From Prochlorococcus marinus str. MIT 9401 (GTDB lineage Bacteria > Cyanobacteriota > Cyanobacteriia > PCC-6307 > Cyanobiaceae), in NCBI RefSeq assembly GCF_000760095.1, contig NZ_JNAR01000009.1, positions 1 to 42,520 of the forward strand: 42,520 nucleotides of DNA. Direction: 5' to 3'. Positions 37,689 to 42,520 of this stretch are shown one piece after another (the stretch's first letter is position 1; each line of letters opens with the position of its first letter). The notes under the pieces are model-generated. The model was given only the letters and a program-made list of their open reading frames with translations, had not been told where the DNA came from and searched no databases. The position numbers and the translations under genes were made by a program.

Positions 37689-38905
37689 GTTGTTTTAATT
37701 TTGATGTAATTACATTGTTCCCTAAAGCTTTTGAATTAATAAATAATTTAGGGGTTATAACAAAAGCTCTAGATAAGAATTTGATCGATGTAAATTTACA
37801 TGATTTGAGAGAATATGGCGAAGGTTCTTACAGACAAGTTGACGATAAGCCTTATGGAGGAGGAGCAGGTATGGTATTAAAACCTGAACCTATTTATAAG
37901 GCATATGAATCAATTAGAAAATTACTTAAAAGTAAAACTTTGCTGATGACCCCACAGGGTAAAGTTCTAAAGCAAAAGGATCTTGCGAGATGGTCCACTT
38001 TGGATCAAATAATAATTATTTGTGGTCAATATGAAGGTTTTGATGAAAGGATTAGATGTTTAGCTGATGAAGAGATATCGATAGGCGATTATGTACTTTC
38101 TGGAGGTGAAATACCTGCTATATCAATAATTAACGGTTTGACTAGATTACTACCAGGAACTCTTGGTGATCCTAACTCCTTAGTTGATGAAAGTCATAAT
38201 TCTTCTTTATTAGAATATCCTCAATACACGAGGCCATTAACTTTTAAAGATATGAAAGTGCCAGATATTTTAGTGAGCGGTAATCATGAAGAGATTAAAT
38301 CGTGGAGAAGAAGAAAAAGTTTTGAAAGAACATTGGAGAGAAGAAGTGACTTAATTTCAAATGAAAACTACAAAAAATCCCCAAAAAGTAAGAGAATAAT
38401 AAAAGAAAATAATCAATTCATGAAATTTAGAATAGGTAATGGATACGATATTCACAAACTAGTAGAGGATAGAGATTTAATTATTGGGGGTGTAAAATTG
38501 CATCATCCTGAAAATTTAGGTTTAGACGGTCATAGTGATGCTGATGTTTTAAGTCACTCAATAATGGATGCATTATTGGGAGCACTCTCGTTGGGTGACA
38601 TAGGAAAGTATTTCCCCCCATCTGATGAAAAATGGAAAAATGCTGATAGCTTGTTTTTGTTATCAAAAGTAATTGACTTGATAAGACAAGATGGTTGGGA
38701 AATAAATAATATTGATAGTGTTCTTGTTGCTGAAAGGCCAAAAATAATGCCACATATAAAGCTAATGAAAAAAAACATTTCTGAAATCTTAAATATTGAT
38801 GATAATTTAATTGGGATTAAAGCAACTACCAATGAAAAATTGGGTCCAGAAGGGAGAGAAGAGGGTATAAGTTGCCATTCAGTAGTTCTACTTGAGAAAA
38901 AATGA
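37685..38905 (+). CDS. trmD-ispF: Fusion of tRNA (guanine37-N1)-methyltransferase TrmD and 2-C-methyl-D-erythritol 2,4-cyclodiphosphate synthase IspF
   Basis: One uninterrupted 406-codon frame. Residues 1-225 are TrmD ([57 protein letters not shown]), which methylates G37 of tRNA. Residues 226-245 are a polar Lys/Asn linker. Residues 246-406 are a complete IspF (GYDIH with metal ligands D255 and H257, [25 protein letters not shown]), the cyclisation step of the MEP isoprenoid pathway. The M246 codon (38420) could also serve as an internal start with no good ribosome site. ATGA overlaps occur at both ends. Confidence 0.92.
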   Translation: MSCFNFDVITLFPKAFELINNLGVITKALDKNLIDVNLHDLREYGEGSYRQVDDKPYGGGAGMVLKPEPIYKAYESIRKLLKSKTLLMTPQGKVLKQKDLARWSTLDQIIIICGQYEGFDERIRCLADEEISIGDYVLSGGEIPAISIINGLTRLLPGTLGDPNSLVDESHNSSLLEYPQYTRPLTFKDMKVPDILVSGNHEEIKSWRRRKSFERTLERRSDLISNENYKKSPKSKRIIKENNQFMKFRIGNGYDIHKLVEDRDLIIGGVKLHHPENLGLDGHSDADVLSHSIMDALLGALSLGDIGKYFPPSDEKWKNADSLFLLSKVIDLIRQDGWEINNIDSVLVAERPKIMPHIKLMKKNISEILNIDDNLIGIKATTNEKLGPEGREEGISCHSVVLLEKK

Positions 38906-39348
38906 GATTTAATTTAAATTTGAAAAAAAAAATTCAAAGATTTTGTTTATTATTGATTTGCTTAGTAGTTTTAATTTTTCAATCTGATATTCCTAATTTA
39001 AAAGCTCTTACAATGGATAATTTTCAAAGTGAAATGGTCATAGAGGAATTAAGACTTAAAGTACCTGCCAATGTAAAAGCAGCTTGGTTAAATGCTGAAA
39101 AAGAAATATGGGAGCCATGGTTATCTTCTCAAGATGGTTTTTTGGGAAGACAATTATTTTGGGATAAAGAAAAAGAAGAAGCTTTAATATTGGTAAATTG
39201 GAAAAGTAAGAAATTATGGAAAAGCATACCTATGTCAGAAGTAAATGTAGTTCAACAAAAATTTGAAGATAATATTAAAGCTGCTCTAAATGTAGGCGAA
39301 AATCCTTTTGAATTGATTTATGAGGGAGAATTAGATAAGCAAAGATGA
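38902..39348 (+). CDS. TIGR03792-like cyanobacterial protein, membrane-anchored
   Basis: 148 residues: a basic N-terminus and one hydrophobic segment (about 13-28) acting as signal or anchor, then a compact domain with [41 protein letters not shown] and a C-terminal YEGELD. This fits the ferredoxin-like cyanobacterial family remembered as TIGR03792; its function is unknown. ATG at 38902 overlaps the trmD-ispF stop, and its own stop overlaps larB, both as ATGA. Confidence 0.8.
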   Translation: MRFNLNLKKKIQRFCLLLICLVVLIFQSDIPNLKALTMDNFQSEMVIEELRLKVPANVKAAWLNAEKEIWEPWLSSQDGFLGRQLFWDKEKEEALILVNWKSKKLWKSIPMSEVNVVQQKFEDNIKAALNVGENPFELIYEGELDKQR

Positions 39349-40001
39349 ATTTTGATATCAAGTTTGATTTTCAAAGAAGAGATAGGCTTGGACTCATTGA
39401 GGCTATTTGGGGGCAAGATAAGAGTATCGACCAACTAGAGAGATTATCTGAAAATGTATTAAGTAAAAATGAGGTTGTTTTTATTACTAGGATTAATAGT
39501 GAAAAGGCTAATTATCTTTTAGATTTGTATGATGATGCACGATTCTATGAAGAAGCAAATTGTCTAACAATTGGGAAAAATCTGAATAAAATTTGTACGA
39601 ATAAAAAAGTTGCTATAATTTCAGGCGGCTCAAGCGATTTGGCTGTAACACTTGAAGCCCAATTAGCACTTGAAATTTATGGAGTGAATTGTCAATCTTT
39701 TATAGATGTTGGAGTAGCCGGACTTCATCGATTGATGAGTCAGTTAGAAGAAATTAATAAATATGATGTACTAATAGTTTGTGCTGGAATGGAAGGAGCT
39801 TTGGCAACGGTTGTCGGTGGATTGTTGGCACAACCCATAATTGCAGTACCTGTCTCAGTTGGATACGGAGTTAGCAAGGATGGAGAAACTGCATTAAATA
39901 GTATGTTGTCAAGTTGTTCTCCAGGCATTGCAGTTATGAATATAGATAATGGTTACGGAGCAGCAATGGCGGCTCTCAGAATTATTAAAAGTATTTCCTA
40001 A
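39345..40001 (+). CDS. larB: LarB-like pyridinium-3,5-biscarboxylic acid mononucleotide synthase
   Basis: 218 residues. The C-terminal two thirds are a PurE-like domain (VAIISGGSSDLAVTLEA, DVGVAGLHRL, VCAGMEGALATVVGGLL, PVSVGYGVSKDGETALNSML, NIDNGYGAAMAA), the pattern of LarB, which carboxylates and hydrolyses nicotinic acid adenine dinucleotide in nickel-pincer cofactor synthesis. No larA, larC or larE is in this window. ATG at 39345 overlaps the preceding stop. It is the last gene of the coupled series that begins with era. Confidence 0.85.
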   Translation: MNFDIKFDFQRRDRLGLIEAIWGQDKSIDQLERLSENVLSKNEVVFITRINSEKANYLLDLYDDARFYEEANCLTIGKNLNKICTNKKVAIISGGSSDLAVTLEAQLALEIYGVNCQSFIDVGVAGLHRLMSQLEEINKYDVLIVCAGMEGALATVVGGLLAQPIIAVPVSVGYGVSKDGETALNSMLSSCSPGIAVMNIDNGYGAAMAALRIIKSIS

Positions 40002-40005
40002 ATAA

Positions 40006-40137
40006 TTACTTTTTTTCTATTTCTAATAGGTTTTCTATCCATAAATTAAGTTGCTTTGATAGCATTCCTTCTTCTCTCATTTTTATTGCTTTTATCACGA
40101 CTTCTGTATTTACCCATTCAGGAAATTTTTTTGGCAT
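40006..40137 (-). CDS. Small charged protein, 43 residues
   Basis: ATG at 40137-40135 and stop TAA at 40008-40006. The peptide starts MPKKFPEWVNTEVV and continues with an amphipathic, Lys/Glu-rich helix (IKAIKMREEGMLSKQLNLW) to KK at the end. No signal or membrane segment. Codon use matches the neighbours, and it fills space where no larger gene exists, so it is probably a real small protein. It is tail to tail with larB, with a gap of 4 bases. Function unknown. Confidence 0.55.
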   Translation of the reverse strand: MPKKFPEWVNTEVVIKAIKMREEGMLSKQLNLWIENLLEIEKK

Positions 40138-40204
40138 TTATTTTCATATTCAGTAATTTTAATTTGGTACAAATTTTTATAAAAACAAGATCTAAGTAAC
40201 AAAT

Positions 40205-40372
40205 TTAATCTTTTATGTTTGATTTTGTACCTAATCTGGACAGCTCAGATGATGTATGTTCACTTTCTACATTTTTTAATCTTTCAATTAGCTCAGAGAG
40301 ATCTTTATGTGCTAACTCACCATTTTGCTCCCATTTAAGGGACCTGGAATTACTATTAATTTTTTCTTTCAT
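40205..40372 (-). CDS. Small polar protein, 55 residues
   Basis: ATG at 40372-40370 and stop TAA at 40207-40205. It is very polar and acidic-basic mixed (MKEKINSNSRSLKWEQNGEL, then HKDLSELIERLKNVESEH, ending KSNIKD), with a likely single helix in the middle and flexible ends. It lies between a second small ORF and thiS, all on the minus strand. No family is recognised. Support is the clean frame, typical codon use and its placement in an otherwise empty 480-base gap. Confidence 0.55.
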   Translation of the reverse strand: MKEKINSNSRSLKWEQNGELAHKDLSELIERLKNVESEHTSSELSRLGTKSNIKD

Positions 40373-40484
40373 TGTAATACTTAAGTATTAAAAATATAAA
40401 ACGGAAACAGGAGAAATTTGGTTATTGTTTCAAGCCTAAACTTAAAAAATTATGAAGATTTCTAATGTATAAAGAATTTATCCT

Positions 40485-40694
40485 TTAACCACCGCCAACT
40501 ATTGAAACGATTTCTAAATTATCACCATCTTTAAGCTTCACTTTTTCCCATCTCACTGAATTTATAATTGAATTATTTAACTCCACTATAATTGTGTTTG
40601 GTTTATATCCCATATGGTAAAGAGCTTGAGATAGTAGAGCATTCTCTTGTTCAAGTTCTATTTTTTTTTCTTCTCCATTTACCTTAATTTTCAT
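40485..40694 (-). CDS. thiS: Sulfur carrier protein ThiS
   Basis: 69-residue ubiquitin-fold carrier that donates sulfur as a C-terminal thiocarboxylate for the thiazole ring of thiamine. The start is MKIKVNGEEKKIEL and the end is the required diglycine, here VGGG. ATG start at 40694 overlaps the end of thiE by 11 bases, so the two are probably translated together. Thiazole synthase is not in the window. Confidence 0.93.
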   Translation of the reverse strand: MKIKVNGEEKKIELEQENALLSQALYHMGYKPNTIIVELNNSIINSVRWEKVKLKDGDNLEIVSIVGGG

Positions 40695-41739
40695 GAGATA
40701 ACTCTTTTATAATCATAATAGCCTCTTCTTTAGGATCTTCAGAATTCATTAATTGCGAAACTAGGGCAACTTTTTTCAACCCATTTCTTTTTAAATATGA
40801 AATATTATTTGACTTGATTCCACCAATAGCAAACCAGGGAATATTTAAATCCTTTGTTAATGTTTTGATATTTTCAATACCTAAAGGTTTTTTATTCTTT
40901 TTTGTTGTCGTTTCAAATACTGGTCCTATTCCTATGTAATTACAACCCTCCTTAAGAGCATTTGAAATATCAATTGCATTATTTGCACTTATACCGATAA
41001 TTTTTGAATATCCTAATATTTTTCTTGCGGTTTTTAAGTCTAAATCGTCTTGCCCGAGATGAATTCCATCCGCGTTAGATGCTAGAGCTATATCAAGTCT
41101 ATCGTTTACGATAAACAAAGAATTATATCTTCTACATAGTTTTTTAATCTGAATTGCTTCTTGTAGATGATCTTGATCAGTTCCAGTTTTAAATCTATGT
41201 TGAATAATTTTTACTCCCGCAATTAAAATATCTTCTATTATTTCTAATAAATTGTCTTTTTGATCTGTGATTACATATAAGTCATTTTCTTTTAATATTT
41301 CCTCCGACTTCTTACACTTGCTGTAATTCAATAAGTCAATTTCAATAGTATAAATTTCATACCTAATTCCCGAAGCTATTTTTGAAAGCTCATAATTATG
41401 TATCCTTGAGAATTCTTCTATGACTCTTAATGCTTCTTGAACTCTCCCTGAATTAGAACTTATAATTTGCTCAGGAGTTTTTCTTTTGATTTGCTCTTTA
41501 TGAGTCAATCCTTTGCATTTGTCCTCAATATGATTCCTAGATTCTTTATAAACATCTAGATGATTTTTTCCTAAAATTTGTCTGAAGTTTTTTATTCTTT
41601 CAACATATTTTTCTTTGCCTAGAGCAAATCTAGCCCAATCTTCTAGTACTCTTAATCCTTCTCTAGCTCTGTCTAGATTAGCGTCAATAATTTGATAAAT
41701 TCTTAAATCTTCAGAATTTGTGGTATCGAAATTTTGCAT
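40684..41739 (-). CDS. thiE: Thiamine-phosphate synthase with N-terminal ThiD2 domain
   Basis: 351 residues, longer than classical ThiE (~210). The N-terminal ~145 residues (IIDANLDRAREGLRVLEDWA, RVQEALRVIEEFSR) form the ThiD2 domain, an alternative hydroxymethylpyrimidine-phosphate kinase. From about residue 150 the ThiE TIM barrel follows (LYVITDQ, IIQHRFKTGTDQ, FIVNDRLDIAL, GIHLGQDDL, YIGIGPVFETTTK, AIGGI), joining thiazole and pyrimidine moieties. ATG start at 41739, 7 bases after ribF; it overlaps thiS. Confidence 0.93.
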   Translation of the reverse strand: MQNFDTTNSEDLRIYQIIDANLDRAREGLRVLEDWARFALGKEKYVERIKNFRQILGKNHLDVYKESRNHIEDKCKGLTHKEQIKRKTPEQIISSNSGRVQEALRVIEEFSRIHNYELSKIASGIRYEIYTIEIDLLNYSKCKKSEEILKENDLYVITDQKDNLLEIIEDILIAGVKIIQHRFKTGTDQDHLQEAIQIKKLCRRYNSLFIVNDRLDIALASNADGIHLGQDDLDLKTARKILGYSKIIGISANNAIDISNALKEGCNYIGIGPVFETTTKKNKKPLGIENIKTLTKDLNIPWFAIGGIKSNNISYLKRNGLKKVALVSQLMNSEDPKEEAIMIIKELSHEN

Positions 41740-41746
41740 TTGAAAC

Positions 41747-42520
41747 TTATTTTTTGTTCTGTTTTAAAATTCTTAGAGCATTATCTCTATCTTCTTTAAT
41801 TTGATTAGAAAGTTGATTTATATTATTGAACTGGATTTGAGATCTAAGCTTTTCAACTGGTTCTACAGTTAGATTTAAACCATATAGATCTATGTCTTTA
41901 TTAATTATGTGCACTTCAACTGCAGATGGTAATAAAGGATTTATTGTTGGTTGAGAGCCAAGATTCATAACAGATTTAATTTTTTGGTTGGAATTTTCTA
42001 TAGTTGTCCAAGCAGCGTAGACTCCTTCTCCAGGTAAAAATTTTCTACCATCTATTTCAAGATTTGCGGTAGGCCATCCTATACTTTTCCCAATCCCTTT
42101 ACCTCTAACAACCTTTCCGTTAAAACTGTAAGGCCTGTTAAGCATTTTGGAGGCATTTTTCAGGTCACTTTTATCTAAAAGATCTCTTATTCTACTGCTG
42201 CAGATTCTTCCTTCTTTGTCTTCTAAAATTGGAATAATTTTCAGTTTTATATCTGTATCTTTAATTGTATTTTTTATTGTATTTATGTCTCCACTTCTTC
42301 TAAACCCAAATTTAAAATTAGCACCCACAGAAATGTTTTTTGCTTGTAATTGATTTATTAAAATATCTTTCACAAATATTTCTGCACTTAATTTAGATAG
42401 TTCCTTGTCAAAAGGAATCAGAACTAATTGTTCAATCCCGAGATCTTCAAGAATAGGTAGTTTTTCATGAGGAAGATCAAGTCTAAGACGCACTTCTTTG
42501 TGTAGCACTTCTTTGTGTAG
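41747..42520 (-). CDS. ribF: Riboflavin kinase / FMN adenylyltransferase, C-terminal part
   Basis: 5'-truncated by the window end; the frame stays open to 42520, and the N-terminal FDGxHxGH nucleotidyl motif is missing. What remains is the latter part of the FAD synthetase domain (LGIEQLVLIPFD, ISVGANFKFGFRRSGD, SSRIRDLL) and the whole riboflavin kinase domain (GKVVRGKGIGKSIGWPTANLE, VMNLGSQPTIN, VEVHIINKDIDLYG). The last bases contain a tandem 15-base repeat encoding LHKEV twice. It is upstream of thiE on the same strand. Confidence 0.95.
   Translation of the reverse strand, partial: LHKEVLHKEVRLRLDLPHEKLPILEDLGIEQLVLIPFDKELSKLSAEIFVKDILINQLQAKNISVGANFKFGFRRSGDINTIKNTIKDTDIKLKIIPILEDKEGRICSSRIRDLLDKSDLKNASKMLNRPYSFNGKVVRGKGIGKSIGWPTANLEIDGRKFLPGEGVYAAWTTIENSNQKIKSVMNLGSQPTINPLLPSAVEVHIINKDIDLYGLNLTVEPVEKLRSQIQFNNINQLSNQIKEDRDNALRILKQNKK

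Noticed and set aside
1-42520. CRISPR arrays, insertion sequences, prophage genes or integrase sites
   Set aside because: No spaced repeats, transposase, integrase or phage structural motifs were seen; gene content is core chromosomal throughout.

Overview
The window is strongly AT-rich, gene-dense and looks like the streamlined chromosome of a marine picocyanobacterium, most likely a high-light-adapted Prochlorococcus. The evidence is the cyanobacterial ClpP/ClpR pair, an ARC6/Ftn2-type division protein, a nickel superoxide dismutase with its maturation peptidase, ThiD2-ThiE, short or overlapping intergenic regions, frequent TTG/GTG starts, and no mobile elements, phage genes or CRISPR. This is inferred from gene content and composition; no database search was possible.

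Layout. 1-3652 (minus): start of cbiB/cobD (cut by the window edge), ilvC, the clpR-clpP pair and a membrane PIN-TRAM protein. 3749-5738: hemW (plus) and panB (minus), tail to tail. 5785-5880: SRP RNA. 5895-10953 (minus): a division and cell-wall cluster, read as tRNA-His, miaB, ddl, a small membrane protein, ftsQ, ftsZ. 11082-13709 (plus): a cytosine-deaminase-like amidohydrolase and an FAD-linked oxidase. 13706-16212 (minus): tRNA-Leu(CAA), argD, folC. 16452-16706 (plus): tiny overlapping membrane ORFs. 16737-18107 (minus): murA. 18299-21492 (plus): a SpoU-type methyltransferase, lpd, trpC. 21548-23047: a nickel superoxide dismutase module (NicO transporter, sodX, sodN). 23126-28032: FKBP isomerase, lnt, mnmA, nnr. 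28173-32407: group 2 sigma factor, pdhA, ftn2. 32455-36156 (plus): ffh, rpsP, phoH-like, BI-1-like, closed by a hairpin terminator. 36208-36735 (minus): unknown protein. 36774-40001 (plus): era, a trmD-ispF fusion, a TIGR03792-like protein and larB, joined by successive 4-nt ATGA overlaps. 40006-42520 (minus): ribF (5' end outside the window), thiE, thiS and two tiny ORFs.

How the genes work together. The two core components of signal recognition (SRP RNA and Ffh) are both present. Division is represented by FtsZ, FtsQ and Ftn2, with the wall enzymes Ddl and MurA. SodN needs Ni and proteolytic trimming, and the neighbouring NicO protein and SodX fit those two needs. pdhA and lpd encode E1-alpha and E3 of pyruvate dehydrogenase. 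Most of the window is ordinary core genome. The least ordinary points are the TrmD-IspF fusion, an apparent ATA start in the SpoU methyltransferase, argD starting five bases after a tRNA, the micro-ORF cluster at 16452-16706, and a LarB whose pathway partners are not in the window.
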